Positions 32,471 to 44,131 of a stretch of DNA of 64,000 bases are shown in pieces. Each line of letters opens with the position of its first letter. Within the stretch, counting starts at the first letter, position 1. Below the pieces are notes generated by a model. It ran no database searches and was not told where the DNA came from. It was given only the letters and a program-made list of their open reading frames with translations. A program made the position numbers and the translations under genes. The DNA comes from Botryosphaeria dothidea (Eukaryota > Ascomycota > Dothideomycetes > Botryosphaeriales > Botryosphaeriaceae), in the NCBI GenBank assembly GCA_011503125.2, contig WWBZ02000001.1:3534001-3598000 (forward strand), in the 5' to 3' direction.

Positions 32471-33051
32471 TTACAGCAGGAGGATGGAACCGACAGCAAA
32501 GGCGAGGGCGCCGACGCCGAGGATGCTGGCTGTGAGCTGGCGCTCACCGTTGTTGCTCGGGGCAGGGGTGGAAGAAGCGGCACCGGCGGTGGAGCTAGCA
32601 GAGGACGAGTCGCTGCTCGAGCCAGTAGAGGCACCAGGCGTGCTGACAGAGCTACCACCGGTGGTGGAAGAGCCGGTCGCAGAGGCGGACGCGGACGCAG
32701 AAGAGGACTTGGTGGAAGAAGCAGAAGCAGAGGTAGCTTGAAAGTGGGGGTGTCAGATCGTACTTCAAGAGTAGATATTGCGCAGTGAAGTTGGACGAGA
32801 CACTTACCGACGGTGACGCCAGCGTCCTTGCAAACGGAAGCGAAGGCCGACATGGCCGCGGACTTCTGATCGTCGCACTTGGAGCTGATGTCGGACGGCA
32901 CGCTCTTCTTGTTGCAGATGGTCTCGACGTCGCTCGGGTCAGGCTGGGCGCCGATGACGTCAAGAAGACAAGCAGGAGGAGTCGCGGCGACAGCGACGTT
33001 GATGAAGCCCAGGAGGGCGACAAACAGGGCGAAGAATTTGGCCGAGAACAT
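32471..33051 (-). CDS. Small GPI-anchored Ser-rich cell-wall protein
   Basis: Exons complement(32808-33051) and complement(32471-32736) give 169 residues. The N-terminus MFSAKFFALFVALLGFINVAVA is a signal peptide cut before ATPPACLL. The ectodomain has four cysteines (PACLLDVIG, DVETICNK, SSKCDDQ, FASVCKDAG), a pattern of a common fungal GPI-protein family; it is shorter than the eight-Cys CFEM domain. A Ser/Ala/Thr-rich stalk follows, then SNNGERQ as probable omega-site region and a hydrophobic tail ILGVGALAFAVGSILLL. The 71-nt intron (GTAAGT to TTCAAG) is phase 1 and separates the Cys domain from the stalk. Location: plasma membrane or wall. Confidence 0.88.
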
Positions 33052-33201
33052 GTTGCCGGGTATCTCGAATGGTGCTATAGGGAGCGACTGAAGTGAGGAT
33101 GCTTGCAAGGAATGCGGGCGTTGTCGAGACGGCGGTCGGCGTTGGCGAACAAAAGGAGCGTGGTGGTGGAGGAAGGTGTTTAGGTTTGGTGTTTCTGGGG
33201 G

Positions 33202-33207
33202 TTTATA
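33202..33207 (-). promoter_or_regulatory. TATA box of the GPI-protein gene
   Basis: TATAAA on the minus strand about 150 bases upstream of the ATG at 33051. Spacing is compatible with a leader of ~120 nt. Confidence 0.45.
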
Positions 33208-33877
33208 TGAAGCGGCTCGCGCGACAGGGCGGCTGCAGGGCACGCGCGCCGACGCAGCCAATGAGGACTAGTGCTGCCTGCATGGGTGAAGGAAGCTGGG
33301 CTTAGCGGATTGGCTAAGGTTGGAAAGGGCGGGTCGGCGTTTGATCAACGCAGCAGTGGAGGATCTTCATGCGCTGTCTGACCCAATCACTTGAACACTG
33401 CGCCGCAGTCCCAACAGCGGTGCGGTACACGACAGCTGTCCAGCTAGGCGCCTGTTTCGCTCCTCAAGAATTTGACCTGTGGCACAAACGCAACTGGAAG
33501 GTGTTGCTCGCCATTTTACAGGTCTTGGCTGGCTCGTATTGGAATGGCCCATCTCGCTCCTGGCGATCATGGTTAAATATACGCTTCTCCGTATTCCTTA
33601 ATGCGAATAGCGGAGAGTCACCGACTTTAGGGAGCAAGCTACCCAAACACGACTGCTCAGCTTACACCTCACCTTCGCAATTGCCTATTCTGTCATCTGA
33701 CCTAGTCATTCTTCTGTTTCCGAACCATAATTCATTCCTGTGGTGGCCCGTGCATTCAGCGCAGCGACAGACCGCTCTTAAGGACATGCTCACAGCTTTA
33801 AAGGGCTGGGCAACTAACAAATGGACGGAGCCATGTAGCCGACCACAGGCGGCAGACGTTTTCAACAAATGCGACTT

Positions 33878-33963
33878 CGTGAGGAGTCGAAGCATTCGTC
33901 CGGATAGCTTCATCACCAGAAATGCGAACACTTGCGTCCGGCCGAATACTTCGACTCCCCATG
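33878..33963. repeat. Full copy of the ~86-bp TIR element (copy C)
   Basis: CGTGAGGAGTCGAAGCATTC opens the left arm at 33878 and continues GTCCGGA. The right arm runs from 33937, TCCGGCCGAATACTTCGACT then CCCCATG. The 22-base cores pair with two mismatches. The interior TCACCAGAAATGC and ACACTTGC is shared with copy D at 37098, which shows that the two copies are homologous and not merely chance palindromes. Confidence 0.78.
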
Positions 33964-34270
33964 CCAGCATCGATCCGAATCATTTCCATCTTTCTTCGGA
34001 GCAACAGATCACGCAATACACGACTGAGGTGGGTGGGGGCAGGGCATGCAAGTAAGCAAACAAGTTTGATCTTGTCTAGAAGCTAATCTAACAGCAAGCC
34101 AGCCAGGTCTACAGCCTTCTTTCTCATCTTGTCTTATTCTTGTATTGATTCTCAATCTACTCAGAAGCAAATCAACAACAGACCCTCGTACATAAGCTTC
34201 ATCCGGACATTTTACCAGACTCCGTCAAACCACAGAACCATTAAGAAACGGAGGTCACGTCAAAGACAGC

Positions 34271-35519
34271 TCAGTCAAAGCTGCTCTTGAACGTAAACCT
34301 CGCATCCTCACCCGTCTGGAACGGCACACCCAGCTCGAACAGCCTGGTGACGACGCTCGAGAAGTCCTTGAAGAACGCATCCTGGTCCTTCGCGTACGCC
34401 TCGACCCACGGCTTGAACTTCTTGTCCTGGACGAGCGCGTAGTCGGTCGGCAGCATCATCAAGCTCTTCGTCTTGGCGTCCTGCAGCTGCTTGGGGCCAT
34501 TCCACTTCCTCCACTGCCACTTCTCGTCGAGCAGCAGCTTGAAATAGTCGTTGGTCAGCGTCGTCGGCGAGAAGGTCCAGGGGCCGTCGAAGCCGCTGCG
34601 GTCCGTGTGACAGCGTCCGAGTGCGTGCGCGCCGGACAGCGCCACGATTTCTTGGTCATTCCAGCCCATGCGACCGAAGATGGCCCTCAGATGATTAGAC
34701 TCTTTACTAGCATCGGGCAGCCTTCCATCTGGCGTACAAAATGACACATCACGGTCGGAGCGGCCTGGCCTCCAGGGGATCTTTGGGCCTTGCATCTCCT
34801 GTACGGCGGCGACGCCTCCTAGCGTCCACAGATCCGAGTAGGTAATCCACGGGAACTGCTGCTTGATGGGCTCGAGAAAGTCGCGGGCCGCCTTCAGGCC
34901 AGCATTGGCGCCGTGGTCGGACTCGGGTGCGAAGCGCATGGTTGCGCCATTGGAGCCGCCAGTGCCAGTCTCCTTATCGTAACTGGGAGAGTGTCAGCTT
35001 TCCAACGTACATACCATTCTTTTCCCCGTCCGCTTCAGCAGCAACGCTTCCATGTTCACCGGTAAGACGCGGTGGGGTGGCGTGGGAGGGAGAAGTGTTG
35101 GACGAGATCACTCACGTTCCGCTGGCGTGCCACGCCAATCTCAACAAGACAGGACCATAGCTGCCATCATCATAGTCGTCGTGCTCCTCCAGAGCCTTCG
35201 CAATGACATCGTACACCTTCTGGTAGTCCTCGTACTTCGGAGTGAAGGGCTCCTTGGAGGAGACCTGTGCGCTGGTACCCGAGCTGTATGCGTAGTATCC
35301 GGCGCCACCGAGAACAGCAAGAGCACCAATCCAGACGGCAGGGTTGGGGCCGTTAGACTTGGAACCAGTCTCAGAAGAGTAGCCGCGGCGAGATTGCTGG
35401 CGGAAAGCTTGGGCGGGGACGGCGAAGCGAGAAGAGCGGGCAGCATTTGTCCTGACGGAGGCCGAGGCGGAGCGCAGAAGCGCGTTGCGGGTGAAAACGG
35501 ACCTGGCGGCGGAAGCCAT
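34271..35519 (-). CDS. ccp1: Cytochrome c peroxidase, mitochondrial
   Basis: Exons complement(35116-35519) and complement(34271-34982) give 371 residues; the 133-nt intron has GTGAGT and CCCAG ends. An Arg/Ala/Ser presequence ([20 protein letters not shown]) is followed by a hydrophobic sorting segment ([18 protein letters not shown]), the usual bipartite route to the intermembrane space. Catalytic residues are intact: distal [13 protein letters not shown] (Arg, Trp, His), proximal GAHALGRCH (His), the radical-site Trp in SGFDGPW, and Asp in MMLPTDYAL. It reduces H2O2 with electrons from cytochrome c. The class I peroxidase length is normal. The C-terminus ends FTFKSSFD. Confidence 0.95.
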
Positions 35520-37325
35520 TGTGTGGGCGGGAAGAGTGGCGTGAACAGAGGCGATAAGAAGCTGTGGTCGGGGCAAAGGCGCGGGCAGAGATAAGAGTCA
35601 GTGAAGGGATGGGTATCCTTCGCGCAAGGGACGTCAGGAGGAAAGAGCGAGAAAATCAAGAAGGCAAGAGCCGGCAAGAATTGGGCAGAAAACGAGGGCG
35701 ACGGCGAGCTTATATCCAGCTTCGGATTTGTGAGCACTGGAGCTCAGGGCAGCTGGCGGGAACGCGTTACGACACTCTCGGGCTTCCTCGTTGATCGCCC
35801 CGTTCCCTTGTGGGTCTCCGGCTTCATCTGGGCACCAATCACGGCGACGATATTAGCATAACACGTGCCGAATGATGCGATGAGGGCCGATTCCAGCCCC
35901 TACCAGCTTACTCAAGCTCACTCCCAGCATCAATCTCCCGAGGGGACCACCGCCGGCCAATCCGCGCTACCTTTGCCATCGCGAAAAAAAAAAAGTTGAA
36001 GTCGGCGAACACCAAAAAAATCCTAGTAAGCAAAGGCTTAGCGTCAGCCTCCGGCCCAAAGCGGTCCCAGCAAGGCAGAGCAGAGCCGCATGACGGCACT
36101 TTGCCGTAGCAGCGACCGTTGCCATGCAGGGAGGGGCTGCTGTCTCATCAGTCTGGTTGGTCGGGACGGCAGCCCTGGCAGCGAGGTGAGGGGAAACGGA
36201 CGGCGGCTCGCCCGCCATGCCTGCCGCTTGTCCACCTGGCAGTAGCCCCTCGCGCCCGCCAGAGGAACTCAGCCGACCCAAGACCCTGAGAACGGCAGTT
36301 CAGCATAGCCGCCGCACTTCAGCCCGTTCGCTTCCATAGCGTTCCCCTCTGATTTTTTCTTCCAACCTGTTCCTGCGTCCGTCAGCGTAGCGTAGCGTGC
36401 CAATGGCGCTGTGTATCTGTGCAACCCTCCCGGGTCCGGAGTGTTCTGCGCGCTTGCACACGTTCCGCCCTGAACACGTTGGCCTGAGACAAGAGAACAG
36501 TGCGCGCACGACCGAGTTTGTTTCGACGCCTGCCGCCGTTCTCCGCGGACCTCCGACTTTGTCAGCAGCTGGCTGGACTCTCTAGTGCTCCAATTTGCTG
36601 CATCAGCAAGAAACATAAAAATTGGCCTCCTTCTTTCCAATGCCATTGCTTCCGATCTCGCAGTCTTATTCATTGACTCACGTCCGCATGACATACCGCA
36701 GGCCACGTCGGCGACCATAAGCTGACTTTCTCACACCCAGCAGTGTTTCTTTACGAATATTCGGGATCGCGAGACATTCGCCAACGTCACTCTGATCGGC
36801 CCTTTTCGGGACGGAAGACCGCCAAGTATGCGGAGAAGCGACAGGGGTTGCAGCATCGTGGCCCACTTTCCGATGGCGAGAAGGCCAATGGACTCGCTGC
36901 ATTTCATAAGCAAAAGGCCGAGCTCATGTGTGCTCCATCTGTTATGATGCCGTGTCGTGGCATTAAGGGTCGTGGTCTGATGAACATACCACTCCATGCC
37001 CTTTATACGCGGTGGATACCAAACTAAACAAAATAATCCGCAGAGAAGTGCTGCAGGCGATAGTTAGCGCCATAGAAGTCTAAATCAGGATTGCTCACGG
37101 TGGGTTGAAGCATTCGTCCGGATGGTTTTGTCACTAGAAATGCTATACACTTGCATCCATACGAATGCTTCCACTCCCCACGAAGTTGTTGATGAATGTT
37201 TCATGAATTTTTCGCCATCATTGCGCCTGAAAATCTACCCGTCCAAGCATCTACAAGCTTGAATAATCCGCCCTCTCGCTATAATCATATGGAATTTTTC
37301 ATCGCCCGCTGCCGACATCTCACAC
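35520..37325. other. Intergenic with repeat copy D
   Basis: 1.8 kb. The part near 35520-35900 should be the ccp1 promoter. A full ~86-bp repeat element lies at 37098-37182, 144 bases downstream of the aconitase stop. No gene is supported by coding character. Confidence 0.55.
37098..37182. repeat. Full copy of the ~86-bp TIR element (copy D)
   Basis: Left arm CGGTGGGTTGAAGCATTCGT then CCGGATG; right arm ATCCATACGAATGCTTCCAC then TCCCCACG. Interior TCACTAGAAATGC and ACACTTGC matches copy C closely. No clear target-site duplication flanks it. Confidence 0.78.
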
Positions 37326-40300
37326 TTAATCAGACAACTCAGCCTGCCTAGTAATCTCCTCCTGACTCTCCCTGCCCATCCGCGCCAACAAATTCAATGC
37401 GCTACCCGCCAAAATGAAGCCGCACTGGTCCTTGCTCAGCGTGTGCTTCGTGCTGATAAGCTTCTCCTCGCCGCTCCTCTTCTTCAGCCTCAGCTTAACC
37501 TCGCCCTTACCGCCAGCCTTGAGCACATCGTACAGACCCTCCGTGCTCATCTCGTCGCACGCGTCGATCAGGTCGTAGTCGGTCTCGTTGACGAAGGTGA
37601 GCGGAACGACACCCTGCTTCTTGAGGTTGGTCTCGTGGATACGGGCGAAGCTCTTGGCCAGGATGACGCGACCGCCGAGGTACCTGGGCTGGAGGGCGGC
37701 GTGTTCTCTGGCGCTGCCCTCGCCGTAGTTATGCTCGGCGACGACGAGCCATTCCAGGCCCTCGTTCTTCCAGCGCTTGGCGAGCTCGGGAATGCCGCAC
37801 GAGCTGCCGTCGACGTCGTAAGCCGTGTTGGTCTCCCCGGTGGCGGCGTTGACGGCACCAATCAGAGTGTTCTCCGCGATGTTGGGCAGGTGGCCCTTGT
37901 ACTTGAGCCACGGACCGGCAGCGCTGATGGTGTCGGTGGTGCACTGGCCCTTGACCTTGTAGAGAACGCGGAGGCCGGAGAGATCAGAGTCGGGGAAGGG
38001 CGCGAAAGGCTCGAGAAGGGCGAGACGAGAGGACTTGGGGTCGACCTTGACCTCGACACTCGCGTCAGGCTTTCCTGGAGTGGGGAGGAAATCGGGGTTG
38101 CCAATCTCGAAACCAGCGGAGGGGAGGTCCTGGCCCCTAGGAGGGTTGAACTTGAAGGGTGCACCAGAAGCAGTAGGAATGGAGTCAGTCATTGGGTTGA
38201 AAGTGGTGCTGCCAGCATAGCTGAGAGCAGTCACAAGCTCGGGCGAAGCAAGGAAGTTCATGGTAGCCCTGTTGCCGTCGTTTCTTGCGGGGAAGTTACG
38301 GTTGTAGCTGGTGAAGATAGCATTGGCTTCGCCCTTCTTGACCTCGTCAGTGCGCTTCCATTGGCCTATTAAAGAGTTAGCATGGGTAACAGCCCATCGC
38401 ATGTTAGTATCGGTAGGCAGGCTCTTGAAGAAGGCGACGGTAGGAGGGGTAGCAGAGGTAAGAGTTTCAAACAGGTTTGAAGCGAAGACCAGAGACACAG
38501 CTGAGAACAACTGCTCTAGGATGGAACAACTTCCAATGATTTGGCCAAAGATGGGATGCTTCTGGTTGGCTGGTGTGCCAGAGATACAGCGCCAGGTAAG
38601 CTGCAGAATGAGCTGCACGATGGTAGTTGCCTCGGGAAACATCTTGAAGGACAGGGCTGGAGACACGACTTGACGGCTGTGGTGCTGAAGGATGAGAAGG
38701 CTGAGAAGTTGAAAGAGGAGACTGGCCATGAGGTCGTGAGATAGACGCTGTCCGATTCAACTCAGACGGCAGGTCAATTAGACCAGCGGCCGCCAAGTCG
38801 GTCCAGAAGGCAGGTCCATTGGGCCAGGGCGCGTCCGGATCGATCCAGAGGCAGGTGCATTGGAGTTGGAGGAAGGTGCGACGGGGTGAAAGTGGAAAGA
38901 GGAACACAAATCAAAGAAAAAGGAAGTTATTACCAATACACGGACCTAGGGAGTGTCAGCGAAGCGTGCATGCGAGTTAGAGGACAGAGTTGACTTACCA
39001 CAGGCATTAGCAAGGACGACACCGCCAGCAGACGAGAAGGTATCAAGAGTCTGATCTCTCTCAAGAGTTGCCCTGATCTGCTCGCTGCCGGGGGTGATGA
39101 AGAAATCGGCCTTGGGCTTCAAACCAGCAGCCTTTGCTTGCTTGACAAGCTCCTCGGCGCGGGTCATGTCCTGGTAACTGGAGTTGGTGCAGCTACCGAT
39201 CAGACCAGCGCCAAAAGTCGTGGGCCAACCCTTCTCTTCCACCGTACTCTTGAACTTGCTGAGAGGTGTAGAGAAATCGGGCGTGAACGGACCGTTGATG
39301 TGGGGTTCAAGCTCCGAAAGGTTAATGGTGATGACCTGGTCGTACTCTGCGCCAGAGTCGGCACGGAGGAGATTCTGTTGCTGCGGCGAAGAGGCGATTG
39401 TGCTGGCGGCGTTCGCAACCGACTCACGATAGGTAGCACTCAAATAGGGGATATGGCCTCCAGAGAACGGGAACAAGCTAGTGGTAGCGCCCACCTCAGC
39501 TCCCATGTTGCAGATAGTAGCCATACCGGTGCAGCTGAGGGTATCGACACCAGGACCAAAGTACTCAATGATGAAACCAGTGCCACCACGGACAGTGAGC
39601 TTGCCAGCGAGAGTCAGGATGACATCCTTGGGACTAGCCCAGCCGCTGAGCTCTCCCTCGAGCTTAACACCCAGAATCTTGGGGGCTTTCAGTTCCCACG
39701 GAGCATCGACAAGGGCGTCGACAGCGTCCGCACCACCAACACCAATGGCAATAGCACCAAGACCACCGGCATTAGGAGTGTGACTGTCGGTACCAAGCAT
39801 CATGAGACCCGGTGCGCTGTAATTCTCCAGAACGGTCTGGTGGATAATACCAGCGCCCGGGGGCCAAAACTCAATACCGTACTTCTTCGCGGCACTCTCC
39901 AAGAAGTCGAAGACCTCCTTGTTACCCTGGATGGAGCGCGGCAAATCGGTATCCGCGCCCTTCTCGCCGACAATCATGTGGTCACAGTGGATACTGGCAG
40001 GCACAGCCGTAGTGGGGAGGCCACACGACATGAACTGTAGCAGGGCCATCTGCGCCGACGCGTCCTGCATAGCAACCCGGTCGGGCTTGAGCTTGAGGTT
40101 TGCAGCTCCACGGACATCTCTGCCATCGTTTGTACCGGTCAAGAGGGACTCTTCGGGGTTGTCGAGGTGGGAGTAGAGGATCTTCTCGGCGAGAGTGAGC
40201 TTGCGGGCCGAGCCCAGCACGTTGCGGACTTCGGCGAGTTTTTTGAGCAGCTTCGGATACGGAGGGGTGCGGGAAGCAACATCGAAGTTGGGCGGCGGCG

Positions 40301-40503
40301 TGGGCCCTTGTGCGGTAGCCAGATGCCTTCTGCTTTGCAGCAGAGGACGAAGTGGCGCGCTGGCCGATGACTGGTGATGCGTCAGAAGCGGCCGAAGCGG
40401 ATGGCACCGAAACTCGAGGTTGAGGAACCAAACTGACCTTGGCTTGGGCGATGCGGGCAGCCCTGAGGGCATGCGCCCGCATGGTAATTGCCTGGCCTGC
40501 CAT
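37326..40503 (-). CDS. aco2: Mitochondrial aconitate hydratase, Aco2-type
   Basis: Exons on the complement: 40438-40503, 38999-40370, a 12-nt microexon 38934-38945, and 37326-38365; total 829 residues. Presequence [20 protein letters not shown] and [12 protein letters not shown]. Aconitase blocks: [69 protein letters not shown] (first Fe-S Cys) and ANACGPCIGQW (the other two Cys). The C-terminal swivel domain has [20 protein letters not shown] and [20 protein letters not shown]. Sequence style ([11 protein letters not shown]) resembles fungal Aco2, the paralogue linked to lysine biosynthesis; the TCA-cycle enzyme is the alternative. The last intron is 568 nt, about ten times the local norm. 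Confidence 0.9.
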
Positions 40504-40771
40504 TGGGAGCTGAGGACGCGAGCAGCAGAGCGGGCGATGGCGGCCAAAAATTCACGATGGACGAGCGAAAGCGGAGGCGGCTCGACAAATTGCGACATGG
40601 CCATTGGCAGATGCCCACCTCGGCCCGAAATCCGGGGCGCATGCGACAGCACAGTGCACTCTTGCAGCTCAAGGGTATCAATTGGCATCTCTATGTTGAA
40701 TTGCCATCTCGTCTCATCTTAAATGCTCATAATACACATGAAATCGCGCCTTCGCCCATTTCAAGCACCAT

Positions 40772-42853
40772 TTACGAGGTGTGCACATCCGCCTTCTCCA
40801 GGGCTTCCGTCACCTTCTCAATCGACGGGTCAGCCTCCTGCTTCTTCTCCGCGGCCTCAACGCCGCCTGCGGCAGCAGCAGCCTTCTTCGCCGCCTTCTT
40901 GGCCTTCTCCTTCTCCTTCTGCGCCTTCTTTGCCGCCCTCTTCTCAGCCTCGAGCTGCTTGGCTTTCCTGGCCTCCTCGCCACCATATGCCTCCCTCCAC
41001 TCCTGTTCCTTCTCAGCCTTGATCTGGCCAAAGAGATATGCGGCCTTTCCAATCTTGTGGCCAGGCTTGATGGTACCCGTAGTCCACTTCTCGGGGATGG
41101 TGGGGATGGGCTCCACATTCAGCTGCTGGAAGATGCCCGCAATGGGCTCGCCCTTGTCGGTAACGCCACCGCGCGCTGTCGCTGGCATGTATGGCTCCAG
41201 AACGCTAGCGAGAAGGTTGATATGGTTCAGCGCCATGCCCACAACGGCGGCACACCTCTCGGGCTCCTCGGAAAACAGTCTATTATCCAACTTGTTGTCT
41301 TGCAGCAGCTTGTTGCCAAGAGCAGAGATGTGCATGACCGTCGAGAGACCCGCCTTCAGCTTAACATTCTCAAGATGACCCTGGTATGTCTGAAGAAGCT
41401 CGTTCACAGCCTCTTCGTGCTTCTTGAGGTACTCATCCTCATCCTTGTACTTGGTATAATCAGGAACGACTGCAAGGTAAAAGTCAGTATTTTAGCGATG
41501 TCAGATGAGCTTATGGGATAACTTACCAGAGTCGTACTTGGCGGCAACAAACTTGACGACGCGGTTCACGAAGTTGCCGAGGTTCTTCAGCAGGTCGTTG
41601 TTGTTTGCGTCGATGAAGTCTTTCCACTTGAACTCGGAATCGCTGGTCTCAGGCCTCCTCGAGAGCAGGTAGTACCTCCAGACATCAGAAGGAATGCCGG
41701 TATCCTTGGCGTTGTTACCAAAGACACCAACGCCCTTCGACTTGGAGAACTTGGTATCCTCGTAGTTGAGGTACTCGGTGGTAGACAAGTGATGAACCTG
41801 CGTCCACTTGTCGCCGGTACCAATCTGGGAACCAGGGAAAATGATGGTGTGGAACTGGACGTTGTCCTTGCCCATAAACTGGTAGAGCTTGACATCCTCC
41901 GGATTCCTCCACCACTGCTCCCACTCCTCGGTATAGGTCGCAGTGATTGAGGGATAGCCAATGCATGCGTCGAACCACACGTACATGACCTTATCCTCGT
42001 AGCCAGGAAGGGGGACGGCCGTACCCCATTTCAGGTCACGGGTGATGCCACGAGGCTTCAAGCCCTTGTCGATCCACGACTGGGTGATCTGAATGCAGTT
42101 GGAAGACCATTTGCCCTCGGTGCTAGCCTTCTTGAACCACTCAACAATCTGATCCCTCAACGCGTCCAACCGGATGTAGACATGCTTTGTTTCCCGCTTG
42201 ACTGGAGCAGCACCATCAAGCTTGCAGCGAGGGTTGATGAGGAAGCCGGTGGCCTTGGCCTCGCCGACCGGCTCGGGCTCATCGGAGGATGTCGGCGCCT
42301 TTGCCTCGGGCTCGGGCTCGAGAGGGTCGAGAAGATTGCCGCACTTGTCGCATTGGTCGCCGCGAGCGCCATTGTCGCCACAAATACTGCACTCGCCCTC
42401 GACGAAGCGGTCGGCGAGGAAAGAGCCGTGCTTCTCGCAGTAGGGCTGAACAGTGGTCTTCTCCTCCAAGTATCCGTTCTTGTGAAGCTTCAGGAAAATG
42501 TCTTGAGCGATATCGGTCTGTTGCTTGGTGGGCGTGCGGCCGAACTTGTCAAAGCCGATGTTGAACCACTTATAGACGTCGGCGTGGATCTTGTGGTACT
42601 TGTCGCACAGCTCTTGCGGAGTTAGACCCTCGTCGATGGCCTTGGTTTCAGTGGCGGTGCCATACTCGTCGGAGCCGCAGATATAGACGGTAGGGTAGCC
42701 GCGTGCCTTGCAATAACGCGAGAAGACGTCGGCGGAGAGAACGGAGCCAATGATGTTACCCAGATGGGGGATATTGTTGACGTAGGGCAAGGCACTGGTA
42801 ATCAGGATGTTTCGCTTCCCTTTCTGGGGTAGAATTGGCTGGGTGGTGGCCAT
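40772..42853 (-). CDS. mes1: Cytosolic methionyl-tRNA synthetase
   Basis: Exons complement(41527-42853) and complement(40772-41469) give 674 residues; the 57-nt intron has GTAAGT and TTGCAG ends. Class I signature [13 protein letters not shown] (HIGH) and SKSKG of [11 protein letters not shown] (KMSKS). The zinc knuckle is in the connective peptide ([18 protein letters not shown]). The anticodon-binding helices lie in exon 2 ([15 protein letters not shown]). The C-terminus is a Lys/Ala/Glu coiled coil. It charges tRNA-Met in the cytosol. There is no N-terminal GST-like domain as in yeast Mes1 and no EMAP-II domain. ATG 42853 begins right at the conserved core ([20 protein letters not shown]). 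Confidence 0.94.
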
Positions 42854-44131
42854 GGTGGAGGATGTGGACCGTGATGTGGAATGCGAAGATGGCTCACAAA
42901 AGCGGTCGGAGAGTTGACTCAAAGCTCCCCGCCGCTCTGACGTGAGCCCGACCTCCGAAATCTATGAGCCCCGCACTATTCCTGATACGGAATAGCACCC
43001 CAGCTCACATCTCCCTGTCTTGCACCTGTCACGCCATTTGTTGCATCCAAACTTTCACATCGACATCCAAACTGAGAATCCGGAAACAGCAATTCTCTCG
43101 AATGTGCTGGAATTCTCGATACGTCCGAATGGAGGACAACTCTCCATTGACCATCTAACTGATGTACCTATGAACTACCGCAGCGCGCCCTTGAGAAAAC
43201 AAAGTACATGACTGAATCCAGTTTCGACGAGACCTTTTAGAACATCCGAGAAGGATCCGTCAACCTCTAATGAGTCTGGAAGCTATTAAGCGCTGGCGAA
43301 GAGGAAATGTGCGCTACCCACAAACCGCTACTTCCTTGTATGGACCGTCCTCGTAATATTGCAGGAGCTGGGAGTTACTGACGTTCGCTTGTAGGAAGTT
43401 CACGCTCTCCCTGCACGCTCAGCGCCTACAGATTCACAAATTCCATTACGGCGTGAGCGATGGGAAGGCATATTTGCACTGGTATGCTTGTATTTTATAG
43501 CTTTGTCTTGTCTAGACTGAAGACGGCTAAGTGGCGCTCGCCAGCGGCCGATGTACCTGTGACTGACTTTCCTCGGAGTCAATATCTGCAAGTTCCTTTC
43601 TCAAGAGATAATGTGGAAAGGCCAAGCACCAGTCCTGCTGTGCTCACCCTCTTCCCCATCGTATCTCCTCAACTTCAAAGCGCTGATACTCTATTCATGG
43701 CTACTTAGCCGACGGATACATTTCGAAGCAGGGGATTGCCGAGAAGGCGGGATCTTCCTATACCCTTTACAGTGATAAGCAACGTACACTCGGTATGTCA
43801 GTAAAGGGGATTGGCAACTATTCGCTCGCAGCCCTATACTCGATACTAATCCCAGTGTAAGTGATTCGCTCTGCCCAGAACGAAAAGTGAAATAATTCTG
43901 GTTAATACCAAGTTAAAAGCTCTATTGCCCAGCCGGCGGTCAACGCCCTGCCGATTTACTGTTTAAGTCTTAAGCCGTAAAATCCGTACTCATCATAACA
44001 GCGCAGATTTATGAAAATCAAGATCCCCCATCCGAGCATGGTGATTCCCCGGTCTTCCGAGTTCGCACACTCGCCTGGCAACACTTCCAGCTTTCAATTA
44101 CATCCATTCAGGCTGTGGGGGCTGTATGGAC
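42854..44131. other. Intergenic, AT-richer
   Basis: 1.28 kb between the MetRS promoter and the 3' end of the secreted repeat-protein gene. No gene or repeat recognised. Confidence 0.55.

Larger units (their letters stand above)
33052..34270. other. Intergenic with repeat copy C
   Basis: A 1.2-kb tandem spacer containing a TATA box for the GPI-protein gene and a full ~86-bp inverted-repeat element at 33878-33963. No gene is supported. Confidence 0.55.

Noticed and set aside
38467..38907. 146-codon minus-strand frame inside the long aconitase intron as a real exon
   Set aside because: Including it would break the GPCIGQW join; kept only as a finding about the intron.
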